A DNA stretch of 64,000 nt, from NCBI RefSeq assembly GCF_023035815.1, contig NZ_CP073159.1:248001-312000 (forward strand), read 5' to 3'. Every line of letters begins with the position of its first letter. Position 1 is the stretch's first letter. This stretch comes from Borrelia parkeri. GTDB lineage: Bacteria > Spirochaetota > Spirochaetia > Borreliales > Borreliaceae. Positions 27,488-36,381 of the stretch are shown in pieces. The notes under the pieces are model-generated. The model had not been told where the DNA came from. It saw only the letters and a program-made list of their open reading frames with translations, and did no database searches. A program made the position numbers and the translations under genes.

Positions 27488-28858
27488 GTGTTACCGTTAT
27501 TCATAATATTTTCCTCAGCTGCAATATCTCTTTTGATATTTTTATTCTTCAAAATTGCAATATCAAACACAAAAATAAGAAAAAAAGACAAACATAATAA
27601 AACAAAAAAATTAACAGACAAAGCCGCAAATATATTAAAAACAAATCCAAACGAAATAAGTGCTTTACAAACTCTAAACGATTATTATTATTCCAATAAA
27701 GACTTTGAAAATGGTATTAAATATGCCAAAAAATTATGCCAACTTATAGAAGCAAACCCTACAAATCAAAGAATAGATTCTTTTAAGGCTTTCTTAAGTT
27801 ACGGTTTTTATAATCTTGAGAGAAATTTTAATTCAGAAGCATTGATATTTCTTAAAAAAGCATACCTAATGAAAAAAACCGATATAGATGCAAATTACTA
27901 CCTTGGAATAGCCTTCCTAAAAAATGCACATTATAAAGAAGCACTACATTATCTCACAAAAATATATAAATTTGATAAAAACAATAAGGATGCCTTAAAA
28001 TACATAGGAATAACGCTCTTTTATACGGAAAACTATAATAAAGCTGTTGGGATATTTAACAGCATAAGCAAATATATACAAAATGACGTAGATGCTCTAT
28101 TAGCATATGCCCAATCTCTATCTCAATTAAATCAGGACCGGCTTGCATTTTCAATTGCAAACAAAATAAGAAACAAAGATGGAAGGATCTATGAAGCTCT
28201 TTTAATTGAATCTGAGATTAATTCAAAAAATAACAACCTAACAAAATTAGAAGATAACATTAGAGAACTGATGAGGATCAAACCTGATTTACCAACAAAA
28301 ACATTCCTTAAACTATTTTACAAACTAGGAGAGCTATACATAGAACATGAAAACTACAAAAAAGCAACTGAAGCGTTTACTCGAGTTGAAAGGATTGATC
28401 CACACTATCAAAAAATTACTGAAAAATTAGAATTTAGTAAAAAACTGAATGAAAATTTAGCATTAAGAATATATCTTAGAAGTCCAAAAGAAAAGTTTAA
28501 TAATTTAGCTAATGCAATTATCCTTAAACTCTATAAAAACAAGTTTCAAGTAAGAGATAAAAAGATAAATGAAATAACATCACAATTTATAGACATAAAT
28601 TTTCAACTATCAAATAATCAATGGGAAGAAAATTTAATAGTCAGATTTGTAAGAACAGATCAAAAAAATTTTGGAGAATTATTCCTAAAAGACCTTGTTG
28701 CAAAAACCAAAGAGAGTAAATTAAAAGGACTCTGTATTGCACCAGCTACATTTTCTGATAAAGCCAAACAAATCATTGAAGGGAGGTTAATTGACCTCAT
28801 AGAAGGAAAGAAACTAATACAAATATTAAAAACATTGGATACATCAAAATACATATAG
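27488..28858 (+). CDS. TPR membrane protein with a C-terminal Mrr-like domain
   Basis: A 456-residue protein with one N-terminal membrane helix (about 3-23), a basic stretch and several tetratricopeptide repeats (about 45-320; examples YYLGIAFLKNAHYKEALHYL and LGELYIEHENYKKATEAF). A C-terminal alpha/beta domain (about 340-455) ends in CIAPATFSDKAKQIIEG then IDLIEGKKLIQIL, the pattern that closes Mrr-type restriction endonuclease folds. The expected catalytic Q/E-x-K is replaced (RFV), so the domain is probably not a nuclease. The GTG start is fixed by AGGAG 8 bases upstream. The exact function is unknown. Syntenic with BB0261. Confidence 0.75.
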   Translation: MLPLFIIFSSAAISLLIFLFFKIAISNTKIRKKDKHNKTKKLTDKAANILKTNPNEISALQTLNDYYYSNKDFENGIKYAKKLCQLIEANPTNQRIDSFKAFLSYGFYNLERNFNSEALIFLKKAYLMKKTDIDANYYLGIAFLKNAHYKEALHYLTKIYKFDKNNKDALKYIGITLFYTENYNKAVGIFNSISKYIQNDVDALLAYAQSLSQLNQDRLAFSIANKIRNKDGRIYEALLIESEINSKNNNLTKLEDNIRELMRIKPDLPTKTFLKLFYKLGELYIEHENYKKATEAFTRVERIDPHYQKITEKLEFSKKLNENLALRIYLRSPKEKFNNLANAIILKLYKNKFQVRDKKINEITSQFIDINFQLSNNQWEENLIVRFVRTDQKNFGELFLKDLVAKTKESKLKGLCIAPATFSDKAKQIIEGRLIDLIEGKKLIQILKTLDTSKYI

Positions 28859-28859
28859 C

Positions 28860-30125
28860 CTATCTGAGATATTTCATAGGATTCCCCGTTTTTCCATCTT
28901 TAAAAATAGTAAAATGTAAATGATTGCCCGTACTATACCCTGTACTTCCCATACGTCCTATTATTTGTCCTCTTGAAACCCTCTGTCCAACTCTCACAGC
29001 AAAAGAACCTAAATGAGCATAAAGAGTTTGAAAACCATTATTATGAGAAATAATAATATATTTTCCATATCCTCCAACACTAAATCCAGCTGTTACCACA
29101 ATACCTTCTTTTGTTGCAAAAATAGGTGTATTAGCTACATTTGCAATATCAATCCCATTGTGAAAACTAATAATCTTGGTAAAAGGATCAGGACGATAGC
29201 CATAACCTGAAGTAATAATGCCTTGAGTTGGAAATAAAAAAGTCTCTCCTAAAGCATTTCTAAGTAATTCTTTAGCCATTCTTCCCCCAGGAATAAACAA
29301 TTTTTGACCTAAATACAAAACTTCATTATCAAGATTATTAGCATCAAGAATATCTACTTTGGGAATCTTATATTTTTTTGCAATTGATGAGAGAGAATCA
29401 CTTTTTTCAACAGTATAAAGAACGCCTTTCATATTAGGCACATTAATAACAAAATTAGGCTTAATGCTCCTTACATCTTTAATATCATTATAAGAAATTA
29501 AAGTCTCACTCGTTATGCTATATCTGGCTGCAATATGAGAAAGTGTCTCTCCAGGATTAATTTTATGTTTAACTACCTTTAAAACAAAAGGTTTCCTTAC
29601 AGTTGCCTCATAATTATTTATATCCACTCCAAATAGATGATTATTGATCTGACTTAAATCTTGATCACTATAATATAAAAAAGTATCAATAAAATAATCC
29701 TTGGGAAAACTCAGCTTACTTAGAAAAATGTACGAACCATAATACGAAAAAATATTTAAGTAAAAGACTAATACTAAAACAAAAATTATCGCATTAAATC
29801 TAAAAATAAAACTATAAGTTAGATTTATATCATAATCATTAATCATTTCAAGTCGAATCTTATTATAAGAAGATCGATACTTATAATTATCAATGATTAC
29901 CATCCTAGCAAATAAAGTCAAAAATAATAACTTAATTACATCTAAAAGTTTTTTTGGAATATTCATAAAACGAAAAAATTTTTTCCGTCTTTTTCTATGA
30001 AAGTTACGAATATTACCAAAATCTCTCAATTCAAAATCACCTTTAATAGCCCTATCAAATAAAAAATTTCTATTTCTTTTTAATACATTCTGATCCTTTT
30101 TTGGTATAATCATAATATGACTCAT
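28860..30125 (-). CDS. LysM-containing M23 metallopeptidase
   Basis: A 421-residue envelope protein. A basic N-terminus precedes a transmembrane segment near residues 105-125. Two LysM peptidoglycan-binding repeats follow (about 180-225 and 235-280; ETLSHIAARY and DSLSSIAKKY). The C-terminal M23 domain has ligands HNGID near residue 323 and HLHF near 402. It probably binds and trims peptidoglycan from the inner-membrane side of the periplasm. The start could be the ATG at 30125 or one four codons on; no clear ribosome binding site separates them. It converges with the TPR gene with a single base between stop codons. Ortholog of BB0262. Confidence 0.9.
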   Translation of the reverse strand: MSHIMIIPKKDQNVLKRNRNFLFDRAIKGDFELRDFGNIRNFHRKRRKKFFRFMNIPKKLLDVIKLLFLTLFARMVIIDNYKYRSSYNKIRLEMINDYDINLTYSFIFRFNAIIFVLVLVFYLNIFSYYGSYIFLSKLSFPKDYFIDTFLYYSDQDLSQINNHLFGVDINNYEATVRKPFVLKVVKHKINPGETLSHIAARYSITSETLISYNDIKDVRSIKPNFVINVPNMKGVLYTVEKSDSLSSIAKKYKIPKVDILDANNLDNEVLYLGQKLFIPGGRMAKELLRNALGETFLFPTQGIITSGYGYRPDPFTKIISFHNGIDIANVANTPIFATKEGIVVTAGFSVGGYGKYIIISHNNGFQTLYAHLGSFAVRVGQRVSRGQIIGRMGSTGYSTGNHLHFTIFKDGKTGNPMKYLR

Positions 30126-30177
30126 TATACACTAGAAATTTCAATTTGCTAAAAGATCTCAATTGGAAATTTAAAAA

Positions 30178-30681
30178 ATGATCAAAACTCATAAACAAGT
30201 ACTAATACCCATTATACTGGCTTTATTATTAATGATAGCAATCATCAAAATATCTCTGTCTTTTCATTTAGTCAAAGGTTCTTCAATGTCACCAACAATT
30301 TTAGAGAAACATTGGATAATTAATAACAAACTAGCTTATGGAATAAGACTAAAGAGCAGCAAAACATATATTGTATTATGGAGCTTGCCTAAAAAAAACG
30401 AAATGGTACTTATTAAAGACCCTATAACAAAAAAAATATCCATTAAAAAAATTTTTGCCATACCAGGCGAAAAATTTACAAAGCTACCACAAAATGTAAT
30501 ATCCATACATAATTTAAACTTTAATATAGATAAGAAACATCTAAAAAATTTAGAAAATATATATATCCCAAAGGATTATTACCTGGTAATAGGAGAAAAC
30601 AGAAAAGTCTCCCTTGACTCAAGAGAATATGGGTTTATAAACATCAATGATATTATTGGAAAAATAATATACTGCCTGTAA
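30178..30681 (+). CDS. lepB: signal peptidase I (LepB-type, short form)
   Basis: Removes signal peptides from exported proteins at the inner membrane. The 167-residue protein has one N-terminal membrane helix (about 8-30), the catalytic serine in KGSSMSPT (S36) and the general-base lysine in IKKIFAIPGE (K90). A late GENRKVSLDSREYG box (about 139-152) matches family box E. It is short, as in Gram-positive type enzymes. Borrelia carries more than one lepB, and this is the BB0263 position. It is divergent from the LysM-M23 gene across 52 bases; GGAA about 13 bases before the ATG is only a weak ribosome binding site. Confidence 0.9.
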   Translation: MIKTHKQVLIPIILALLLMIAIIKISLSFHLVKGSSMSPTILEKHWIINNKLAYGIRLKSSKTYIVLWSLPKKNEMVLIKDPITKKISIKKIFAIPGEKFTKLPQNVISIHNLNFNIDKKHLKNLENIYIPKDYYLVIGENRKVSLDSREYGFININDIIGKIIYCL

Positions 30682-30726
30682 AAAAACTTACAATAACAAA
30701 ATTAATATCTCAATTCAAATAAATGT

Positions 30727-32235
30727 TTAAGTCAATTCAATACTGTCTTCTAACACCCTACTAGATCTTATGTCTTCTAATGAAGCAAGAACACCTTCGT
30801 TTTCAAAACCACTATCAAAAGAAGAACTTGTCATTCTTATTTGAATTGACTTAGAAGAATGCGTATCTAAATCTTTTGCAGAAATGCTTAAGATACCACT
30901 TTCATCCAAATTAAAAAGTATCTCTATCTTTGGAATACCTTTTAAAGCCTTTTGTATATTACTAAAAAAGAATCTACCTATAGAATAATTTAAAGATGCT
31001 TTTTTATACTCACCTTGAAGGATATGTATCTCAATCTCTTCCTGATAATCATTAGTTGTTGTAAATATTTTTCGCTCACAAACCGGTAATAAAGTATTTC
31101 TCTTAATTAACGTAAAAAATCCATCATTAGAAGTCTCAATGCCAAGAGAATAAGGCGTTACATCTTTAAAGTCAATAAGAATACTATTATTTGAAAGACT
31201 AAAAGCATGAATACCCGCACCGTTTGCAACAACTTCATCTTGATTTAAGGAATCCAATACTTCAATTTTAGGAAAAATTTCCTTTAATCTCTCTTTAACT
31301 AAAGGAATTCTTGTTGAACCCCCTGAGAGTATTATTTTTGAAATACGTTCAAGATCAACACCTGAATCGGCAATACATTCATTTGTAAGACTAATAGTTT
31401 TCTCTATAAATTCCTTAATCATAGAATTAAAATCATCTCTTTTAAGTTTATAATTCAAATGCTTGCCATCAAGAAAAGGTAATACAATACTAACCTCATC
31501 CATAATAGATAAACTTTTTTTAGCTTCTTCAATTTTGTCTCTTATCTGTTCAAGAATAACAATATCATCTAAATTAATATCAGGATATTCTTCCTCAAAA
31601 CTGGTTAAGACATGCCTTTCTATGACTTCATTAAAATTATTTCCGCCAAGTTTATTCTCGCCCTTAATTGCAAGAACAGTATAAGTATCATTTTGTTTTT
31701 CTAAAAGAGTAACATCAAAAGTTCCACCACCAAGGTCATAAACAAGAAATAATCCATCTATTTGTTTTTCAAAAGCATAAGACAGAGCGGCTGCTGTTGG
31801 TTCATTAAGTATTGCACGACATTTCAATCCCGCAAGACTTGCAGCTTCTACAACACCTCTTCTTTGAATTTCAGAAAAATAAGCAGGAACAGTTATTACA
31901 ACATCACAAATCTCTGTACCTAAAAATTTCTCAGCATTCATCTTCACATTTAAAAGTAAATAAGAAGCAATATCCTCAGCTCTATATGTATTATTACCCA
32001 CTTCATAAGAGACTTCGGTACCTATATCAACTTTAAAATTATAAAAAGTCTTATCTGGGTTTACCAATATTTGATGTCTAGCAATACTACCAACAATAAT
32101 ACCAGAATCTGTAAAAGACACAATAGAAGGTGTCATTCTCTCACCCCTATCATTTAATATAACCCTAGAATTAGCATCAAAATAAGACGCTACAGTATTT
32201 GTAGTTCCAAGATCTATGCCTATCCATTTTTCCAT
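30727..32235 (-). CDS. Hsp70-family chaperone paralog (DnaK-like, lidless)
   Basis: A 502-residue protein with a full Hsp70 ATPase domain: IGIDLGTTNT near residue 5, phosphate-2 loop LVYDLGGGTFD near 165 and adenosine motif ILSGGSTRIP near 300. A beta-sandwich substrate-binding region (about 365-485) follows. It stops about 110-130 residues before a normal DnaK, so the helical lid and EEVD-type tail are missing. It is therefore a specialised paralog rather than the main DnaK. The ATG overlaps the TGA of the upstream gene (TGATG), so the two are translationally coupled. A TTG one codon earlier is less likely. Ortholog of BB0264. Confidence 0.88.
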   Translation of the reverse strand: MEKWIGIDLGTTNTVASYFDANSRVILNDRGERMTPSIVSFTDSGIIVGSIARHQILVNPDKTFYNFKVDIGTEVSYEVGNNTYRAEDIASYLLLNVKMNAEKFLGTEICDVVITVPAYFSEIQRRGVVEAASLAGLKCRAILNEPTAAALSYAFEKQIDGLFLVYDLGGGTFDVTLLEKQNDTYTVLAIKGENKLGGNNFNEVIERHVLTSFEEEYPDINLDDIVILEQIRDKIEEAKKSLSIMDEVSIVLPFLDGKHLNYKLKRDDFNSMIKEFIEKTISLTNECIADSGVDLERISKIILSGGSTRIPLVKERLKEIFPKIEVLDSLNQDEVVANGAGIHAFSLSNNSILIDFKDVTPYSLGIETSNDGFFTLIKRNTLLPVCERKIFTTTNDYQEEIEIHILQGEYKKASLNYSIGRFFFSNIQKALKGIPKIEILFNLDESGILSISAKDLDTHSSKSIQIRMTSSSFDSGFENEGVLASLEDIRSSRVLEDSIELT

Positions 32236-32732
32236 CAAGTACCCCTATGAATTGAAACAATTAATTCAATTTCACCCAAATCCAATTTCAACTTTTTAGC
32301 AATCACTTCTAACGACATTCCTTGCTCATAAAGCGAAATAACTTGCTGGCGAATATTATATCCTTCCTTAATTATATTTTTCTCAATAGTAGGTATTGAA
32401 TAATCTAAATTACTCTTATAAACACTACTATCCCCTTTCATGCTAAAATTATTACTTCCCATTGAAATCGAATGAGTATTAAATCCCAATAGTCTTTGAT
32501 CAAGTATTTCTATCCTCTCATCAACTTCCTTAATAATCCTATTTAAGCTTTCAATCTTTATCTCAATAATATTTATATTTCTATCAGTTGCTTGATTAAT
32601 TTCAATAATAGTTTTATCTACCTCACTCCTAAATTTCCTAAGTATACTATTAGATTTGATTTTCAAACTAATATAAACATGAAAATATATAAAAACAAAT
32701 ATAATCAAAATAAAACAAAAAACAACAAACAT
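32235..32732 (-). CDS. membrane coiled-coil protein with C-terminal helix-turn-helix-like motif
   Basis: A 165-residue protein: N-terminal transmembrane helix (about 1-22), a coiled-coil region (about 30-85), a polar linker, and a C-terminal QVISLYEQGMSLEVIAKKLKL segment followed by GEIELIVSIH. That last part resembles the small DUF6115-type helix-turn-helix motif found in proteins encoded next to flagellar genes in other bacteria. DNA binding is not implied for a membrane protein. It lies between an unknown small gene and the Hsp70-like gene, with coupled translation to the latter. The function is unknown. Syntenic with BB0265. Confidence 0.7.
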   Translation of the reverse strand: MFVVFCFILIIFVFIYFHVYISLKIKSNSILRKFRSEVDKTIIEINQATDRNINIIEIKIESLNRIIKEVDERIEILDQRLLGFNTHSISMGSNNFSMKGDSSVYKSNLDYSIPTIEKNIIKEGYNIRQQVISLYEQGMSLEVIAKKLKLDLGEIELIVSIHRGT

Positions 32733-32753
32733 ACAGAATGTCCTATACTTAAA

Positions 32754-33065
32754 CTATCGTTCAATATCAATGTTTCTTCCAATTTTTGGATCACGAAAAT
32801 TAATATCATATATGCCAGGTGAATTTCTCTTAGCAGTATTAACTTTTGACATTGTAATAAAATTGACATTACCATCCATGTTCTCATCAGCCGGATATAT
32901 GCTATTTATTTCAGAATCAACATGATAACTCTTGCTTTGATTTAAAATCAAATTTTTATTTTCTCTTATCTTTTTATTCCTTAAATCCTCATTTGAAATT
33001 TCACTAGCCTTAAAAGCACCTTGTGTAATTATCTTTACAACTTCAGATGAACCATTAATATCCAT
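32754..33065 (-). CDS. small hypothetical protein
   Basis: I do not recognise this family. The product has 103 polar, charged residues without a signal peptide, membrane segment or cysteine. The N-terminal 30 residues could form a helix; the rest looks extended. The ATG has AGGAGGATC 5' to it (near 33069-33075), a strong ribosome binding site that supports a real gene. It sits between the FapA-like gene and the membrane coiled-coil gene in the downstream part of the flagellar cluster. Syntenic with BB0266. Confidence 0.65.
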   Translation of the reverse strand: MDINGSSEVVKIITQGAFKASEISNEDLRNKKIRENKNLILNQSKSYHVDSEINSIYPADENMDGNVNFITMSKVNTAKRNSPGIYDINFRDPKIGRNIDIER

Positions 33066-33089
33066 AAAGATCCTCCTACAATTTGCAAC

Positions 33090-34988
33090 CTATTTAGATT
33101 TAAAAGGAACATAAGCTAACATTTTAATAATATTGTCATCCTCTACAAAAGTAATATTATGATAATCTCTTGGAAGTTCATAATAAGCATCTTTAATATG
33201 TAACTTAACTCCAGTATAAGCCATGTACTCAACAAAAATTTTGCCATCAATCTTACTATCTTCAAGTGCATCTTGTAAACTTTCTTGCTTATCTTTTACC
33301 ATCTTTATTTCCAAAATTAAAATATCTCGCTCATTAATAAGCTCATTACAACTGTCAATTTTTAAAGATTTCTCAGCTTTATCAACAATAAGTTGAATGT
33401 TCTTCTTTAAAGCAGAAATATCTTTTGTTAAAACTTCCAACCGTTTCTCAATCTTAACAAGATATTCAGTAAATTTAGATAGCAAAACTTTTATTTCAGG
33501 ATCACACCCAACACAAATAGAAGTCTCAGCATTACCCTCAGATCCAATAGAATATGCTCGAACCTCTTCTCTTGCACGAACATCAGAACCAACTATCTTA
33601 GATTTTTTTCCAATGCAGAGCACCTTCTTTGTACAAGAAACAAAAGAATTGACAATTCCTCTTACAACTTCAATATCGCCTTCACATCGTACATTAACAT
33701 TTTCTAAAAATTTAGACTTAATAAACTTCTTTGCATAAATCTCTGAACCACCCTTTCCATTAGCACCACTGCGAAGAATAATAGAACCATCCGTTCTCAA
33801 ATTACACCTACCAACAAGTCCATTGACTTCTATTCCACTCTTAGCCATAACATTATATCCATCTAAAACACTTCCCTTAACAAGAACCATACCATTATTT
33901 ACTATATTTCCAGTACCAGGTCCAACATCACCCTCAACAACATAAACATCATGCACAGAAATAATACCATTTGCAATAGATATATATCCATCACATCCTG
34001 CAATAATCTTATTTCCTTCCATGAAAGTATTATCTCCCAAAATCAAATCTAACTCTCGACCATGCTCTGCTCTTAATATTTTTCCAAAAACAGTATACCC
34101 TTCAATACCCTCTGATAAGGGAATAATTTCTGCCAATTCATCTCCTCTATTAACATTTCTAAACTCATTACCTACAGCACCATACTCACCTGAAGACTTA
34201 CTCTTAGCAATAAAATTAATATAAGCATCTCTTCCCTTAACAGGATTTACTCCCCTTGCCATCTCAACTGGTTCACCATAAAAAGGATAATCTACAAATT
34301 CTTTTATTTTATTCTTAAGCAATGCTCGATCTGATACTCCATATTTCTTAAGAATACTATAAATATCTTTTTCCAAAACTTCAGCACCATTAGGTCCAGG
34401 AACAGTAAATTCAACAGTTACTGACATTGAATCTTCTGATATATGAACCATCATAGTTACACTCTCAACAAGATCGGCCTCAAAATTAGATACTTGTTCA
34501 TACTTACCATTAGCATCCTCAATAACCGATCTAACAAAATTTTCATCCAAATCTTTGATGTTACTATATGAAGCAAATTTATCCATTACATCTTTAAACT
34601 TAACAACACTCCCATCTCCTTGAGCAGGAGTAACCTTCAAAAATACCCCCTTGGCAGTTTTCCTGATAAAAAATTTCCCATCAAGAGACGCAACTTCTTT
34701 AAATTCACTTTGTGAACTTAAAACATCAGTAATACCAAACTTTGAATAAGAATTCTTATAAGCAACTATTTTCCAGTTTTTCTTACCATATCCAAATAGT
34801 CCATTATTTCCACGTACCAAGACTTCATAATTCAAGTCTTTATAAGGAACTGAAAGTTCTAAAGAAGCATCATTTAAAGCCTCTTCAAGCGTATCTGATT
34901 CCACCTCTATTAAATTAATACGATTTTCTCTTTCTAAATAATTCTTAATTCTATTCCTAAAATCCGCAAAATCGATAATATTAACCAT
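33090..34988 (-). CDS. FapA-like (DUF342) polymer-forming protein with N-terminal Jag-type domain
   Basis: A 632-residue soluble protein. Residues about 20-70 match a Jag-N type domain (EALNDASLEL, then NNGLFGYGKKNWKI). Residues about 235-495 are the FapA/DUF342 region, with ARGVNPVKGRD and a glycine-rich right-handed beta helix (GDVGPGTGNIVNNG, VLVKGSVLDGYNV). A coiled coil (about 505-575) and a short beta tail end the protein. DUF342 proteins are linked to cell-surface or flagellar polar organisation in several bacteria, without a settled mechanism. It is downstream of ylxH and abuts the small membrane gene. Syntenic with BB0267. Confidence 0.8.
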   Translation of the reverse strand: MVNIIDFADFRNRIKNYLERENRINLIEVESDTLEEALNDASLELSVPYKDLNYEVLVRGNNGLFGYGKKNWKIVAYKNSYSKFGITDVLSSQSEFKEVASLDGKFFIRKTAKGVFLKVTPAQGDGSVVKFKDVMDKFASYSNIKDLDENFVRSVIEDANGKYEQVSNFEADLVESVTMMVHISEDSMSVTVEFTVPGPNGAEVLEKDIYSILKKYGVSDRALLKNKIKEFVDYPFYGEPVEMARGVNPVKGRDAYINFIAKSKSSGEYGAVGNEFRNVNRGDELAEIIPLSEGIEGYTVFGKILRAEHGRELDLILGDNTFMEGNKIIAGCDGYISIANGIISVHDVYVVEGDVGPGTGNIVNNGMVLVKGSVLDGYNVMAKSGIEVNGLVGRCNLRTDGSIILRSGANGKGGSEIYAKKFIKSKFLENVNVRCEGDIEVVRGIVNSFVSCTKKVLCIGKKSKIVGSDVRAREEVRAYSIGSEGNAETSICVGCDPEIKVLLSKFTEYLVKIEKRLEVLTKDISALKKNIQLIVDKAEKSLKIDSCNELINERDILILEIKMVKDKQESLQDALEDSKIDGKIFVEYMAYTGVKLHIKDAYYELPRDYHNITFVEDDNIIKMLAYVPFKSK

Positions 34989-34990
34989 AA

Positions 34991-35476
34991 TTATTCCTTT
35001 TTATTAATCAAAGTCTTAATAGTCTCAGCAACAATTTTTGGATCAGTATTCTCAACATGTGAAATTTGATCTAATAACTTACTATTTAATTTACTCTCTT
35101 TAACAATTGTATCATATCTACTCAATTTTTCTAAAAAACTATAATTGTCATTATCACCACTTTTATTCCTATCAAGAGGAATATTTTTAGAAAAAGAGTT
35201 CTTATCATCTGTTTCAGGCTTACAGTTACTATTCTCATCAATATCCTTCTTCCTTGTATCATCACTCAAACTATCATCTTTAAAAAGATCATACAAATAT
35301 TTCTTGTATATAAATTCAAGTAAAAGCCCAATACAGAAAAAAATTATAAACTGAAAAACCGCTCTAAACAATACTGTAATAAAAGGCACACGAGCAAAAA
35401 TGCCAAGAATCACCGCAAGAATAAATGCAAACGCACTAAATAATAAAACATACTTGCGTCTCTTAGTAAATAACAT
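34991..35476 (-). CDS. small membrane protein in the flagellar cluster
   Basis: A 161-residue protein with two hydrophobic helices near residues 10-30 and 33-55, then a polar, acidic and basic tail with a possible helix at the end (DPKIVAETIKTLINKK). I do not recognise a family. It starts 5 bases after ylxH and ends 2 bases before the FapA-like gene, so all three are likely one translation-coupled group. The tail is predicted to face the cytoplasm. Syntenic with BB0268. Confidence 0.7.
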   Translation of the reverse strand: MLFTKRRKYVLLFSAFAFILAVILGIFARVPFITVLFRAVFQFIIFFCIGLLLEFIYKKYLYDLFKDDSLSDDTRKKDIDENSNCKPETDDKNSFSKNIPLDRNKSGDNDNYSFLEKLSRYDTIVKESKLNSKLLDQISHVENTDPKIVAETIKTLINKKE

Positions 35477-35481
35477 ATTAC

Positions 35482-36372
35482 CTATTCCATCCCAAAAAAT
35501 TTAGATATAAAACCTATAACACCTCTTCTCTTTTTATTATCAAGAGTAATTTCTTCAAGAGCAGCCACAATAGAATCAAGACAATAACTAGCCTTACTAT
35601 TGGGATTTAATAAAATAAAAGGTCTTTGTTTAAAAACAGAATTTCTAATATTTTGATCTTCATAAACATATCCTAAATAATCAATATTTAAATTCAAAAA
35701 CTGACTTGATATATCAATAACTTTTTTAGCCACTACTTTTCCCTCACTTACATTAGCCACTCTATTGACAACCAGTCTTAAATTTTTTAAATTTTCCATT
35801 TTATGAGATAAAACCTTGATTATACCATAAGCATCCGTTATAGAAGTAGGTTCTGGTGTTGTAACAATAACTACATCATCACTAGAAAACAAAAACGAAA
35901 TAACCTGTCTTGAAATTCCAGCACTGGTATCTATTATTACTATATCATATTCATAAACTTTTAATAACTCCTTTATAAACTGATTCATCTCGGTCTCTGA
36001 TAAATCTAAAAGTTCTGTTGTCCCAGAAGCACCAGCTAAAAGATCAATATTATATTCTGTCTTTGTTATTACGTCCTTAATACCTCGCCCTTGCATAATC
36101 ATGTGATAAATACTGTACTTTGGAATGACTCCAAGCAAAATATTAATGTTAGCCATACCAATATCTGCATCAAAAACTAAAACTTTTTTACCAAGATTTG
36201 CATACTTAAGAGCAAGACCTATAGCAATATTACTTTTGCCAACACCACCTTTACCACTAGTAACGGAAATAAATCTTGTTCTATTATTTTGAATTTTATC
36301 ATCAATAACAAAACTAGCCCTATTATTCAATCTCATAATATCACGTAAACTTTGAGCCTGATCTTCTATCAT
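35482..36372 (-). CDS. ylxH: MinD-like ATPase YlxH/FlhG
   Basis: A 296-residue ParA/MinD-type ATPase. The deviant Walker A motif GKGGVGKSN is near residues 40-48, DADIGMAN near 69 and a Walker-B-like [10 protein letters not shown] near 148. FlhG/YlxH proteins set the number and position of flagella together with the SRP-type GTPase FlhF, whose gene is directly upstream. In Borrelia, flagellar bundles sit at both cell ends, and this pair is the natural candidate for placing them. The C-terminal region has basic residues suited to membrane contact. Ortholog of BB0269. Confidence 0.92.
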   Translation of the reverse strand: MIEDQAQSLRDIMRLNNRASFVIDDKIQNNRTRFISVTSGKGGVGKSNIAIGLALKYANLGKKVLVFDADIGMANINILLGVIPKYSIYHMIMQGRGIKDVITKTEYNIDLLAGASGTTELLDLSETEMNQFIKELLKVYEYDIVIIDTSAGISRQVISFLFSSDDVVIVTTPEPTSITDAYGIIKVLSHKMENLKNLRLVVNRVANVSEGKVVAKKVIDISSQFLNLNIDYLGYVYEDQNIRNSVFKQRPFILLNPNSKASYCLDSIVAALEEITLDNKKRRGVIGFISKFFGME

Positions 36373-36381
36373 ATATTATCC

